Below are positions 1-12,861 of a stretch of DNA of 64,000 nt, in pieces. Below the pieces are notes generated by a model, which made no database searches, was not told where the DNA came from, and was given only the letters and a program-made list of their open reading frames with translations. The stretch comes from Antedon mediterranea (lineage: Eukaryota; Echinodermata; Crinoidea; Comatulida; Antedonidae). The number at the start of each line of letters is the position of its first letter. Position 1 is the first letter of the stretch. A program made the translations under genes and the position numbers. The DNA is taken from NCBI RefSeq assembly GCF_964355755.1, contig NC_092677.1, positions 15,718,101-15,782,100 on the forward strand, given 5' to 3'.

Positions 1-3000
1 CATTTGATTAAAAAGACCTAGAAATGTCTAAAAACTTTGATGATAATTGAAAAATTCATTAACATACATAACTCGCTACAAAGTGACAACTTAATAACCA
101 TTATGAAATTAAATTATACATTATTTCACAGTTTATAAAATAACAATTAATAAAGAGCATTACCAAGTAAGGTGTTGAATGATTACCCTGATAAAAGGCT
201 AATCGCGAAGTCAAGTAATTTGTGTTACAGCCAATACTTTTGAAAAAAAAGTTACTGCTCTGACATTAGTCTAGGAAACAGACGGCGGTTCTGCTTAATA
301 TATACCAAAACCTTTTGTTACACATAGAGTTTCATACGTAGAATACAGTTAAGCAAACTTTTGCTAGTGTGACTTCTGCAAACTGCAGAAAACAAGTTTG
401 CAGAAGGCACACCTCTGCAAACTGGTCTAGGCCTACACTAACAAACTTTGGAAAATGTTTCTTGACAAACCAAGAGTATTGCAAGTTAGAGTTTGTTAGT
501 GTAGACACCTATAGAGGTAAGAAAAGACAGATAACTAGCGACTTTAATCAAATCTACACCAAATTACACTATTTACGCATTGTGTTTGTCGGTTGTTTAA
601 TAATTGAGACAAACATCAAAGCACACGTCACAAACTAACATTTAAAGGGACTAGTATAATAGTTACTGTATGTCCAATTTCATTTTGATGTGGACTGTAC
701 TGTCTGTGTTTTCGAGTACAGTAATAAAGTGTGAAAAATACGCAGGCTTACACTTTTCCAGCATCACTATAAGCTAAAGTTGTAGTATATAGAGCGAGGG
801 ATCATTCGAGTAATCAAATCAATCTATATAGAGATGATTGATGAGCAAACATTCAACATATTTTAGTACTTTAACTAACTTCCTCTATATGAATCACATG
901 CATTGTGATATTGTAATTACTACTATAATAAAACCAAATGTGGAACGCGTGTAAATTGAAAGCATTTTTTTTGTTTTAGTAAAGCACTCACAGAACATCC
1001 AAATGAAGCCAGATGGTAATTTGTTTTTTGTTTGTTTCAGTTTATAAATTGTCTTTCTTATCTCTATTGTTGACATTTACAATATCACCAACAGCTTTAT
1101 GAATTAGCTTAAATCAGTGTTGAGCTTTTAAAACACTTCGGGATGAAATCATTGAATAGAAAAATTTAATAATCACAATTTATGATAATTATATTTTTCT
1201 ATTCAACGATTTCATCTCAAATATCTTAATTTCTTAATGTAAGCGCATATTCGTGTATTTTAAAGTTAAAATTAATCTAAATAATTATTATGTGTGTCTA
1301 CCTCTTATGTTGCCACTAGGCTATTGGTAATTTCAATAGTTAAATTCTTATGTATATTAATATAGCTACTGTACAACGTATTATTTTACAATTTTTAGAC
1401 AGTTTAATATCAAATAGTTATAGATCAAGGTTAAACGTCACACGCAGGTCATGTAGCAATTTGTATAAGTCAATAAACATGACGGCTCGTTAACCGTCTC
1501 CTGGGGTTAAACCTGCTGTTTTCGTGACACGCATGGGTGTAGTCGTGTGTACTTTTTAAACATCTTTATACTGTATATACAGTACTGTGTAGGCCTACTG
1601 ATATATATTAGGACATCTAAGAGCTATAGAGCTTCATTGACTATACTGAGACCCTGAAGTTTTTTGTATATTAAAACAATAAAATGTCGAAACGTAAACT
1701 TTTGAAATTAAAGATAATACAATGATAATTACCGGTCGTTATTTATTAAAGTATATCCGGGATATAATACTCAGCATCCTAGGCCAGGTTACAATTCCGG
1801 AGGTGGTGTTACTGTTACACTCAAGACGCGAAATTGCTATTTTTTATTATTTAAAAAAATGACATTTTTGAACTAAAATCCCCAAAAAACGTGATGAGGT
1901 TTCAACAATAACACAAGGAAATAAAACAATTATCACAAACAATTATTAAGAAAAGAATAGAAAATGTACCCGTTCTAGATTGTATATACGATAGTGAAAA
2001 GAACATATTCCATGTCATGTATGACTTGGTCTATCTATAACAGTTTTTTTTTTCTCCTTTGTGGCGCAAACACCACTTTTATTCACATTCATATTATCTC
2101 ATATTACATAAAATCGTATTATTTAACTTGTAACATTTTTACATATATGAATTCTGTATTACTCATTTTTTCATTAATTTTCTTATATTTTGTTATACAC
2201 TTGACAGGATCATCATTATCATCTATCCCGTTTTAAAATAGTTCACACATTTTCATTGGTTTGTTTTCATTTTACAACCCGGATTATACAATATATTTAT
2301 ATACATGATAAAAAAAAAACTATAACAGTTATAGGTTAAAAATAATAACGATTCGAATGTAGTAGTCCTGCAGCCGTTACTTTATACATGACTGTTGAAA
2401 TACAAATATAGCCTGCAACTGCAAACAATAAAACATACCTTAAAGTGTACAGAGCTACCAAATTCTTCTTTCGTCAGCAGCAAGTAATCTAAAACGCAAG
2501 TGTTTGAAAATAAAAACAATTTACGTACAATATAAGCCTTGTTTCTTTATCAAGAAATTCTGAACTGAGCTTAAAGAGCAGAGAAGAATGTTGCGATGTG
2601 TTCTTCGCTAAACTTACCTATTTAAACTTTTGGCCTACAATACCGATCGATCGTAACTGCCACCCACTAAAACACACTGATTGTGTTACACGCTTCCAAT
2701 TACAAGTTCGAGGACAGTCAACATGACTATCTTACGTAGGTAACCAAAAAGTCACATGTCTTCAATAATATATAGTAGGCATAACGGCATTTTAACCGAC
2801 CATGTATTATAATCAATATAATTTATTGATAATATGTATTTCATGGGCTTGTAGTAGCTGCTAACATATAACCACTCTCCCTAATTTGGTTTGTTTGGTT
2901 TGCAAATTACCGAACCAGATGCTTACATAAATATACTGTAATTGCAAAAAGATTTCACTTGTGTACACCTTTACATTTCATTCAAGCTAAGTTATAGGCT

Positions 3001-4369
3001 GTTTTTTATTTTCATTTAGACCTAGTGCAAATGGTTAATTGTTATGGTAATTACTCTTACTACGCTAAACGTCTTCCGTATACTACGGTTGTAATAGGCA
3101 CCGCCGATACACTTTCCACCCGCATCAAGCAAACAGTGCGAGTTTTTACTTTATACTGTACCAGGTTTATTTTATTTATAAAATTAATAAACACATTTTT
3201 ATATACAAATATTGTCATACTAGTCGTTTTAGGCCATTTCTTTCATTCAGCATTATCGTTCTATTTCTGTTAAAAGTAAAGTAACATCCGATTCGTGAGG
3301 TGTTAAAATACTTCATACACCTGACTCGAATCCAGATGACTGTCAACAGTCAGATAATATCTACATAATAACGGCTGAATAATTAAAATGACTGCCAAAC
3401 ATGGGGATCTGTTAAATGAGAAATGGCGTTTATCAAGCACCATCCACCACTCTCTGACATAAAACGTTTTTATCACCCGCTCAAGATATCTCCACTCTAC
3501 ATTTATTAATATACTTCATTTTCACTTTCTTCCTTCCTGAGATTTGTTATTATTAATTATTTCATGGATTTTAAGACATATATTGATGTGTTTATTTATA
3601 ACATAATATGCTACTAAGAGTGCAGATTAATGCTTATGTACTTGCATGCATGCATTAAAACATATTTACTTTAATTCAAATTACTAAAATAAAAATAAAT
3701 ACAAATATGTAATTTTACACTTTTCTAAAATATGAAAACAATAGGCCTCTAACCAGACTACAATAAAAACATCTCCTGGAACATTATATTTATTTTGAAA
3801 AATGTTTCATTCAGTAAATTTATGTTCTTCAATCATCGATTGGCTTATTATGTTATTTTATTATTATTATATTTTTTAGGCCTAACCAAAAATGTCTTTA
3901 TTAATCATGTACGAAAATGCTTGGTCCTGTTTAAAAAAAACCTGTCAAAAGCTCAACTTAGACGAGTAATAATGTACAAATAACACAATTGTTTCTGATT
4001 ATTAAATGCGCTAGGTCAATACCAAAAACTACCAACGACGGAACATATACTTTCACCAAGTCTCTAGTTATTGGTTTTCATGATTTTACTGGTTATTGTC
4101 GTTTGCATGTTATGTACATTCCTTTACGATCGCCAACAAAACTTGTCCAGGAAATATATGTGCAAAACTTAAAAAAAAAATGTATTTATTCATTTTATAT
4201 TAAGATGTGGTAAAAACATTTTGGCACACATGGCCTGTTATATGTTTTGGAATAGTTTGGATAGCGCTCGTAAAGGTATGAAATAGCCGTCTAGAAATAT
4301 ACACATAGGCCTACAGTACAACGAAGACAACAAACGTTACAAAGTCAATGCCACACACTAGCCAAGTTT
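1..4369. other. Gene-free AT-rich stretch
   Basis: I see no supportable gene. The open frames here are short, low in complexity and show no domain. Two small inverted repeats are visible. One is at about 428-512, with ends reading CTACACTAACAAACT and its complement. The other is a hairpin at about 1143-1216, whose arms carry GATGAAATCATTGAATAG and a near-complement. Both look like decayed MITEs. The last part of the stretch is the 3' flank of the minus-strand sulfotransferase gene. Confidence 0.5.
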
Positions 4370-5660
4370 CTACATCAGATTAAGTTCTGTGTCTCTAAGA
4401 TCGTTTTCGGTTTTAACAAGTCTATAACCCAGCTGTTTCATGACGGGTTCACATACAGCTTGAACATCAAGAACATCCTGTAGATTCATGGTCTGTCTCC
4501 AAGCAAACGGTACCGTTTTCGAATCTTTAGCAACAACCATCGAACCATTGGAAAAATTAGTTACGTTCGTATTTTTTCCAATCCACGTTACAATTTCATT
4601 CGGCAAATTGAAACCAATAAAGTCGTATATTTGTTTAGATATTTTGAGTGGATTTAAAGATAAATCTTCATATTTTAACTCCATGTACCGGCTTCCACCA
4701 TTCCATATAGATTTATCCTTCACTCGTTGCCGAGTTGTGGCAATAAAATTACAAAGATCACGTGATAAAGATGTGATGTTTGAAACACTTGTCCGAAAGT
4801 GACGCTTATTTGAGTTAATTGTTCCTCTTGGATCACGAACAAGATGTATGACTTTTAAATTTGTTCCTGGCGTTACTGCAAAACGTTCAAGGTGTTTTAT
4901 TTTGAATAATCGTATCGTTTTTATGGCGACAAAATCTGATTGTTTACATCTGTTATTCATCTCTCTATAGATAGCAGAAATAGGCTGACGAGTAGAAGAA
5001 CAAAACGAAGTATTACGCAGAACGCTGCCATAATAACACATGTAATCTGGAAAGTCGTGATACCAAATAGTATGAAACGGCAATTTAGTGAACTGACACG
5101 ATAAAATTGCCTCTAATGTTGAACGACTGACATTTTTAATGTAGCCAGGGTCCACAGGTCTTTTATTAAAGAAGCGCAAAAAGTGAAGCGGTTCAAACAA
5201 GTAAAAAGATCTCATATTGTTTCCAAAGAGCTCTCCAGTAAATGTTGATCCTGATCTCCTGAAGGTCATTAATACAACTTGTGCTCTTTTCTTTTCCACT
5301 AAATAATGCGACTCCAATAGAGGCTCTTGGTGTTGTGTTACTTGTCCGCTATTTAATATAGGTCCGTCTAAACGTTAAATAATAAAACCTTTCAAATAGT
5401 ATACAAACAAAAATTAGATATTTTTAGAAAAGCAATCCAGCCGATATGTCTATCAATTGATCTATTTATAGTTTCATGACGTAATTTAGTGTAACACACA
5501 AATAACCACATGATCATGACAATGTTCTATGGGAATTTTTTTACACATACATACTGACAAATAAAAGAATAATTATTCTATACTTACATAGAAACATTGT
5601 TGACATAAAAGATAGAAGTACTATCATACAAAGTAGTATAAATAAACGTTTTATTTTCAT
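4370..5660 (-). CDS. Carbohydrate sulfotransferase, Golgi type II membrane protein (two exons)
   Basis: Predicted to transfer sulfate from PAPS to a sugar in the Golgi lumen. Exon 2 (5367-4370) has the 5'-phosphosulfate loop as FRRSGSTFTGELF near its start and the 3'-phosphate motif as LVRDPRG in the middle, the hallmark pair of the CHST1/3/GlcNAc-6-O-sulfotransferase family. The uninterrupted frame here lacks a membrane anchor and has no ATG at its 5' end. Upstream on the same strand, 5660-5588 reads ATG, then MKIKRLFILLCMIVLL and further hydrophobic residues, and ends in phase 1 at a consensus GTAAGT donor. An acceptor (TTTAG) before 5367 joins it in frame, giving about 356 aa, within the usual range for this family. 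The exon 1 assignment is my inference from splice signals and the hydrophobic helix. Acceptor substrate is unknown. Confidence 0.8.
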
Positions 5661-7069
5661 TGCGTTTGAATTGGGACATCAACGTTGTGACGTCACTCTG
5701 TACCAGTATCTGAAAATAAGAAATATAATAAGAGAAATGAGAGAAATGTTTCTTTCAGGTCTAACCTATGTTTTGTTTATTGGCCCTTGTATAACCTACA
5801 ACTAAAATAAAATCATCAATTGCATTGTTTACAAAATATCATACTTATTACGTGTATGCCATTCTATATTGATTATGATATTTTGTAACAAACCTTTTTT
5901 GAAATAACTCTAGTCGATTCTGTAATAACTTTAGCTCTCTTGTTTTGTAATAAAGTATATTTTGTATTAAAAAATACGACGTAATCAAACGCGACTTTAT
6001 AGAAAATGTAAGGTAGGCATATTACTTACTTTTTATATCGTCTTCTGTCGACGAAGCTGAACTGCGAAACTTCCACGCAATACTAAAATGAAATAAAATA
6101 AAATCGCTCAGAAATCTAAATAGTACATTTAAATTATTATTTCCGTCTATAGATTAATGTCAAGTTCATAGTTAACCAGAAGCAGACAGGACTACGTATG
6201 CCTACTTTAACAATTACTCATGAACTGCAGTTTACATTATCAAAATAAGATCTAAATAAATCAAATTGGTTTTAAGCATCTATTTTATTTTAAAATAAAG
6301 CACAAACATTGTTATTCTATAACGTTGGATTACCGCCAGATCAGACAATTGCCTGTCTCGTAAAAAAAAACGTGACAGGCAAAATATACCAAATTTGTAT
6401 ACTTAACCAACCTTTTAATATACTTCACGTCATTTTCTTCGGGCTGTTTCCAAGTTCTGTTCAGGCCTACATGTGTTTGGACCAGTATCTGATCAGGCTA
6501 AACATTCATTGTCTAGGCAGTGTCTTGTTAAGGCTAGCCAGTACCGTCCTTCTATTTTATTTTGTATACATTCAATAATTTAATTATCGTTCAGGAAGTT
6601 GACTAATATGTTTCCTCGTTGAGTTCTATAGGACGTGTATCCTGGCCAATAGGAGCGGCCTATTTTCTGGTTGAATTACTATTTATAAATATCTGACATT
6701 TCCAATTTTTGAATTATGAATACGATTAACAAATCCTGTGTGGATATTTCGTTTTCCAGTCTCATCGAAAACACCGAGCATGATAAGCAGATTCAACTCA
6801 CTCTAGAGAGAACTTTGTTCAATTCAATTCAAATTGGAGCTACTCTCGGGAATACAATTCTGTAGCCGAAATATTCCTTATTATATGGTGTACATTTCAG
6901 AGAATGATCGGGTACACACTTTTTTATTATCAATAGGCCTCCAGAATGTATCATTTATAAATGTGAGTGTTTTGATCGGGTATAAATATTGTATCGAAAA
7001 AGTCTGTAGAGATTATTTAAATACACTATTTTACAAAAAGAGAAACATTGTCATTACGAGTTTGAAATA
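5661..7069. other. Gene-free stretch between divergent-content genes
   Basis: This holds the 5' side of the sulfotransferase gene. A possible 5'-UTR acceptor (TTATTTTCAG, minus strand, near 5710) lies upstream of its first coding exon. The rest is AT-rich sequence with no supportable gene. It ends at the 3' flank of the minus-strand GPCR. Confidence 0.4.
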
Positions 7070-7945
7070 TTACCACCATCTAAGTCTATCAAGTATGTTT
7101 TTTGCAGCACTTATGTATTCCTTTTGTCTTAAAGTGTATACAACTGGATTTACAGTAGAGTTACAGAGAACGACAAACCAGACGGTACCAAAAGACCAGC
7201 GATAATCAGTCCAATCGGCGCAAGATATAACAGATATATAAAACAGTATAAGAGGAGTGGAAAACAATATATAAGCACCAAGCACGATAATCGTGGTCTT
7301 TGTTGCTTTAAGCTCAATTTTCAAAGTTTGTTTCTGTTCTTGTTGTATCCGGATTGAACTTATTTCCGATTGGATACGTAAGTGATGACGTCTAGCAATA
7401 CAATATATCAACATATATAAAGCAACTGTAATACATAATTCAACTAACATTATCACAAATGCAATAAATTCTAAAAGTAACATTTTAACATTTTGATCGT
7501 GAGTACAAGTGTAAAATGTAGTTGGAGGAATGAAATACATACACAGTGCATTAGGTAGAATGAATAACCAAACGGTGGCAATAGATGCTCTGGTAACTAT
7601 GTCCCTGCTGCTATATGACTGATATAGATAAGGTCTTGAAACTGCTATGTACCGGTCTATACTTAGAAAGAAGATATGATTCAACGAAATCATAGCAAAT
7701 GTCTCGCGTAGAATCCCTGATGTTGTATGCAATTCAGGTAGGCCTATAAACAATACAATTGCGCTGAAGATCATTGTAAAACCAGTCAAAGTATCTACCA
7801 CTGCTAGGCTAAAAATAAAATAATTACTAAGACAATGCATGTGCTTTGTTTTGCGGATCACAAATATGACAAATAAATTGCTGATAACTGCTGCAGATCC
7901 AATAACAGGGTATCCAATTGAATATAAGTAACTTTGATACGCCAT
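7070..7945 (-). CDS. Class A (rhodopsin-like) GPCR, orphan
   Basis: An intact single-exon frame of 291 aa with seven hydrophobic helices. Class A landmarks: TM1 asparagine in the segment ISNLFVIFVI, LAVVD in TM2, SIDRYIAVSRP at the end of TM3 (DRY), and NSTVNPVVYTL in TM7 (NPxxY). Two expected features are missing. TM3 has no cysteine at its outer end, so the usual disulfide to extracellular loop 2 cannot form. TM6 reads LFSTP where CWxP is normal, replacing the toggle tryptophan with serine. The ATG at 7945 is the first in frame after a stop. A CAG just upstream could instead be an acceptor giving a longer N terminus. It closely resembles the GPCR at 15.1 kb. The ligand is unknown. Confidence 0.85.
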   Translation of the reverse strand: MAYQSYLYSIGYPVIGSAAVISNLFVIFVIRKTKHMHCLSNYFIFSLAVVDTLTGFTMIFSAIVLFIGLPELHTTSGILRETFAMISLNHIFFLSIDRYIAVSRPYLYQSYSSRDIVTRASIATVWLFILPNALCMYFIPPTTFYTCTHDQNVKMLLLEFIAFVIMLVELCITVALYMLIYCIARRHHLRIQSEISSIRIQQEQKQTLKIELKATKTTIIVLGAYILFSTPLILFYISVISCADWTDYRWSFGTVWFVVLCNSTVNPVVYTLRQKEYISAAKNILDRLRWW

Positions 7946-8486
7946 ACCACCAAAACGCTGGAAACAGAATGAGCTGGTGGGTTCGAGATTGCTGACTTAT
8001 ATGCACAGGTACACTCATCGTGAATCTAATTCCAGTTTGTTTCTTTAAAAAAGCAATTTAGACAACATGTAATTTGAACCAACAACAGCTTCTTAAATAA
8101 CAATCAATACTCCTATATATATTTATTTTTGTTGTAAAAATACATTATCAAATTCTTTTGAAGTTAATTGCAAGCGAACAAAACAATAATCAACTGTAGA
8201 AACGAAAAGCGATCGAAACTCTTTATTAATTAACATTCAATTATAAAGTTTTTCTTTGTAGAAATTTGATATCGGATCACACACAAAAATAAAATATATA
8301 TTTTTCTGAAAAACACATGTAATTTAAAGCAAAATTAAATTGGGTGCTAGCCAATGGGTTTTTAATTCAATCGTTTCTTTTGTCTTTTTGTAAGTTAAAT
8401 TAGTTTTGGTTTTTTTAATGGAAGTGATTACATTTATTAAAAATTAAAAAATGGCCTATTCAAATTATGATGTTATTAATCTTCAT

Positions 8487-8855
8487 TTACTTCCACCAGC
8501 GATAATCAGCGCAAGATATAACACCTATATAAAACAGTATAAGAAGAGTAGACATATAAGCACCAACCACGATAATCGTGGTCTTTGTTGCTTTAAACTC
8601 AATTTTCAAAATTTGTTTCTGTTTTTGTTGTAGCCACACAAGACAATGCATATGCTTTGTTTTGCGAATCACAGATACGACAAATAATTGCTGATAACTG
8701 CTGAAGATCCAATAATATGGTATCCGATTGAATATATGTAACTTTGATACGCCGTACCGCCAAAACGTTGGAAACAGAATGTGCTGGTGGGTTCGAGATT
8801 GTTGACTTAAATAATCTAATTCCAGTTTGTTTCTTAAAGGCAATTTAGACAACAT
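8487..8855 (-). pseudogene. Collapsed tandem copy of the neighbouring GPCR
   Basis: Minus-strand sequence closely matching the 7.07-8.02 kb GPCR and its leader. It has the N-terminal/TM1 piece (VIRKTKHMHCL) fused directly to the intracellular loop 3/TM6 piece (KIEFKATKTTIIVVGAY), then ends shortly after ISCAD. TM2 to TM5 and TM7 are absent, and the TM1 region is also in the wrong frame relative to the parent. The upstream flank (about 8815-8890) matches the flank of the intact gene (8020-8100). Not expected to encode a receptor. Confidence 0.8.
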
Positions 8856-8924
8856 GTAATTTGAACCAACAGCTTCTTAAACAACAATCAATGCTTTGCT
8901 AAAATCTTAGAAAAATAACTTTAG

Positions 8925-9195
8925 ATTTGTTGGTAGATTCAAAGGTTGAAGTTGCTGACCTAAATACACATACACGAATCTAATTCTAATTTGTTAATCT
9001 TAAAAGTATTAAACACGTCATGTAATTTGAATCAAAAACCTCTCCGTATATAAACCAATACTGTCAATTTAATATAGCATTTTCTTGAGGTTAATTAGAA
9101 GTATACAAACCGAGTTTCAACTACAGATACGAACAGCTTTTTAAATAAGAGAGGATATTTGTTTGTAGATATTTGATATCGGATTACTTTCAAAG
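8925..9195 (-). repeat. Third copy of the GPCR 5' flank
   Basis: The sequence from the TGCTGACCTAAATA motif through GATATCGGATTAC matches, at moderate divergence, the upstream flank of the intact GPCR (about 7990-8280), including the shared TTTGATATCGGAT block at the far end. No receptor coding sequence remains next to it. It is evidence of a second tandem duplication or of a deletion. Confidence 0.6.
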
Positions 9196-10703
9196 TTAAT
9201 TCAGACGTGAATGAGCAGCCACTTAATAAGAACTGAACCTAAATAATGTTTTTTAACTGAGTTCACACATACAATAAATAATATAACACAGCTCTGAGTG
9301 GAATCTTCTCATTTTGAACGATTGTGGTCACATGATTTTCAATAATTATTCCATTGAACTCTTACGTCATCAAAATTGCAATTTCGTTATGCGAGTGCAA
9401 TTTTGTTATAGGCGAATACAATTTCGGAGACCCATGATAGTCAGTTGGCTTAACAACGCATTTTGAGGAAATTTTTACATGGTGGACAAAAACGCCAAAT
9501 TTTGTTTGACTGAATAGTTTTCGAAAAATCATCCTGTAGTGTGCGCTGCCTTTTTCAAATGGTGTAGGCCATGGTCTAGCCTTTCGGTGAAAGTTGGCGT
9601 ATTAAAAATGAATGTCTTATATTCGTGAAATACAAATACAAAACAGGTGCGTCGATGCAAGTCATGCTGTTTTACTAATAACCAATGAATATTAACATTA
9701 TATTTATTTTTTATAATTATATTTCTCTCTGTTTCAATATAATTTATTTATTTGACCAACAAACCATAATATAAAATATATAGAGATTGGTCAGAGACTG
9801 TTAATAAGATTAAATCAGAGTCAGCAGTCCAAAGAATTAAAATGTAGACGTGTATACACAAACAATTATTATATACAAACAAAACAAAATATTAAAACAC
9901 AGAGCATTCTACTATTTACTCTAGTAGCTAGATCAACTTTCGTATGCACTTTGAGGTCCAGAGAATTTGACTTCAGAAATTGGTTTAGGGTGGTCAAACA
10001 ATCATTTTTAGCTTGGTTACACATTTTGAAAATGTGGCGAAAGGTCAAAAGGTCAGGGTGAAAGGTCATAAGACCAAACACCAATATGTCCTTAAATCTC
10101 AACAACCACTGGTCACAGCGAATTGGTCTCAAATTGATCAGAAGGTATACATTTATATTCAGTCTAATGGAACATTTTAGTCAAAAATGACCGGAAATGC
10201 CATTTCTGACCTTTGACCCACACCCCAGGGCATGTATGTATCTCCGTAACTACTGATCGTAGACACTTGAATTTGGTCTTACATTGTTGAAATAAACATT
10301 TTGTTATTTGTTGCACATTTTTAAAAATGTTACAAAAGGTCAAAGGGTCAGGGTCAAGGGTTATATGAACAAATATAAATAGATACTTCTATCTCGGCAA
10401 CCACTGGTCGCAGCAAGTCAATTTTGGTCTTAAAATGTTCAGAAGGCATGCTTTCATATTCAATCTAATGGGACATTTTAGTCAAAAATTATCAGAAATG
10501 CTATTTTTGACCTTTGACCCCCATATCATGGCATCTTCATATCTCTGTAAGTACTGGTCGTAGAAACTTAAATTTGGTATCAAATTGTTCGAAATATACA
10601 TATTTACATTCATTGTAATAGAAAATGTGGTTAAAAGATGAACAGAAATACTATCACTAATGTTTCAAACAAAAAACATATGTCTACATAACTTATCCTT
10701 AAG

Positions 10704-10882
10704 CGTGGTTCCCACTAGCGACGCAACGCAAGGACGTAACGCAACGCAAGTGAATTGACCAATCACAAGCGATGGCTTATTCGCTTGTGATTGCTAACTG
10801 TCTATAACTTCGCTTGTCATTGGTTAAAACGCTTGCGTTGCGTTTACGTCCTTGCGTTACGTTCTAGTGGGAACCAAGCTTT
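10704..10882. mobile_element. MITE with GCTTGGTTCCCACTAG-type ends, full copy
   Basis: Inverted ends read TAAGCGTGGTTCCCACTAG and CTAGTGGGAACCAAGCTTTA. The body is rich in GCAACGCAAGGACGTAA and its complement, so it can fold into a long hairpin. It sits in the left arm of the large inverted repeat. The right arm at about 13480-13500 has the uninterrupted sequence, an empty site. No coding capacity. Further copies or relics are listed separately. Confidence 0.8.
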
Positions 10883-11454
10883 AGACAGTAATGTAATGCA
10901 ATAACTGATACTTTAAATTGTTTCAATTTCAAGTACTTATTGCCGTCCCCAAGAACATTTTGATAGAAACGTCAAGTTCAACAGTTCTTTTCAGAATGCT
11001 AGAAGTAACTTGCCATGTGTATCCGATTAACCGGGCATTTATTGTTCAAAAGGGTTTTGAGGGGGAGGGGAGGCATCTTTATTTGGGGTATAATATGGTA
11101 ATACACTATGTATAATCAAATAAATACCACCTAGATGTAAAAAAAATACAGCACAATTAATATCAAAAAGTGAAAAAAATGCTTGGTAAATTGTAGATTA
11201 TGGTAGTTAATGTAATGTGTTGTGATACAATGGTATTGTGTAAATGCATGTGGCGGGTGTATTCCACATGAAGGGAATGGTGGCGTTTATTTGAGGGAGG
11301 CTTTTATTCAAAGCGGGTGTTAATTCGAATAAATACTGTAATTTTAATAATTATAATTCGTTTCTCAACTGATAAGAGGTACTTTACATGATTCGTTTTC
11401 TTTCTTTTTTCTTCTTGTTTCTGTCTTTTAGAATAAAAGTGACACTGTCATAGA

Positions 11455-12054
11455 TAACATTACTTGTTTACTTACTTACTTGTTTACTTGTTTCCGGAGC
11501 TCAGCAATGCTGGGTCCGGAGTCGAGGCTAGGCTATGCCTATAAGCCCCTCTTGATAATTACATCAACTCTTGAATATGGCGCAAATTTAAGAGGGTGGT
11601 TGGACCATGCCCGTTCAAGACCGGACTTAAATTGATTGGTTGATCTTGAAGCTACTACATCCTCCGATAACGAATTCCATAATACAATAGCTTTTCGACC
11701 AAATGAGTCCCTCATCCAATTTGTGCGTGAGAACTTAAATTTTAATTTAAAAGAATGACCACGTGTTCTAACATCTTCATCACGCTCAAAAAAAGAATCA
11801 GCAAAAATACTATACATTAAATGGATCTTCTCCTCCAGGTGCAGTATAATGATATAAAACATTATCCTGACACGATTGCACTCACAATGGATCTTCATTC
11901 TATCATCTGTTTGTTTGTGACTACAATTTGACAACAATCTTTTGCATATTTTTAAATGCCGATACATAGTTTCATTACTATTGTACAATATGTCCAGCTT
12001 TCCTGAAAACACCCTTGTGTACTGTAGTACAGTGTTGTAGTATGATTTTATCAT
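11455..12054 (-). pseudogene. LINE 3' fragment (C-terminal end of reverse transcriptase protein)
   Basis: A minus-strand frame of 171 aa (12054-11539). Its C-terminal half carries the pattern RTRGHSFKLKFKFSR, then R..F..R.I..WNSLSE.VV..RSTNQFK, typical of the tail of CR1/L2/Jockey-like retrotransposon proteins downstream of the RT domain. After the stop, the minus-strand sequence runs into a short repeated AAGTAAGT-type tail (11460-11490), as at a LINE 3' end. The catalytic RT motifs are absent, so this is a 5'-truncated insertion. It lies in the spacer of the large inverted repeat. Confidence 0.65.
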
Positions 12055-12077
12055 GATAACTTCTGATGCTTTTATTT

Positions 12078-12260
12078 ACCTCCGCCAAGGAGGTATATGT
12101 AATCGATCGCGTGTGTTTGTTTGTCTGTCTGTTTGTCTGTTTGTTTGTTAGCAGGATTACTCAAAAAGTAATTACAAGGTCTTTACCAAAATGAATCTAC
12201 AGATAGATATGTGGTCCATTCCATTAAATTTTGGGACCATTTCGGACCACGGTCCCAATT
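12078..12260. repeat. Dispersed repeat with ACCTCCGCCAAGGAGGT hairpin and TTTGTCTG run
   Basis: Begins with a short perfect hairpin (ACCTCCGCCAAGGAGGT), followed by a GTTTGTTTGTCTGTCTG simple run and TTAGCAGGATTACTCAAAAAG. A related start, ACCTCCGCCTTGAGGT, occurs at about 31014 with a TTTGTCTGTGTG run. Similar sequence is widely dispersed in marine invertebrate genomes. No coding function seen. Confidence 0.55.
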
Positions 12261-12820
12261 CTGGACCACTTTTTAGTATACTTTTCAGACCTGCTAGTGT
12301 TAAAAAGATAGGACAGAATTTTTCAAAAGCCGGCGAGCAGTCTTAAAGTAACAAGTAAACTCAAATTGAATTTTCTCGAGAACTACTTGTCCAAAAAACT
12401 TCATTTTTTTGTACAAGGGCAAGAGTTTTTAAAACATAATTTTATTTAATGTGCACGTTTTTTTATGGGAGTAGTTTACAAAACCTATTTCTTTTCAAAT
12501 TCACTCGTTTGATTTTCGCGTTGCTGTTCTATTGTTAGTCAACTGAAGCTATTGTTAATTGAAAGGCTTGTTACAAACCATTACACCAAACTCGCATACA
12601 CAAGCTTGTAGTGAAATTAGCGTAAATCACAAACAAATATATATATATTTTTTTACCGGAGAAATCTGATGTAGGAGAATTTTTTTCTCGGAGTGGCTTT
12701 CTAGTTGTCAATGCATTCAGTACCTAAAACATGTCAAAGTTTCTAGTGGTATTGATAATAAATCTCCAGAAACATATATTGTTTTTTTATCTACACTGGG
12801 AACAGACGTGTATAATATAC

Positions 12821-12861
12821 ACCGACAAAACTTATACATATTATGTATAAGTTTTGTCGGT
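12821..12861. repeat. Perfect 41-bp palindrome
   Basis: ACCGACAAAACTTATACATA (12821-12840), one T, then its exact reverse complement to 12861. It lies near the right end of the spacer of the large inverted repeat. It may be the tips of a tiny foldback element or a deletion product of a longer one. Confidence 0.85.
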
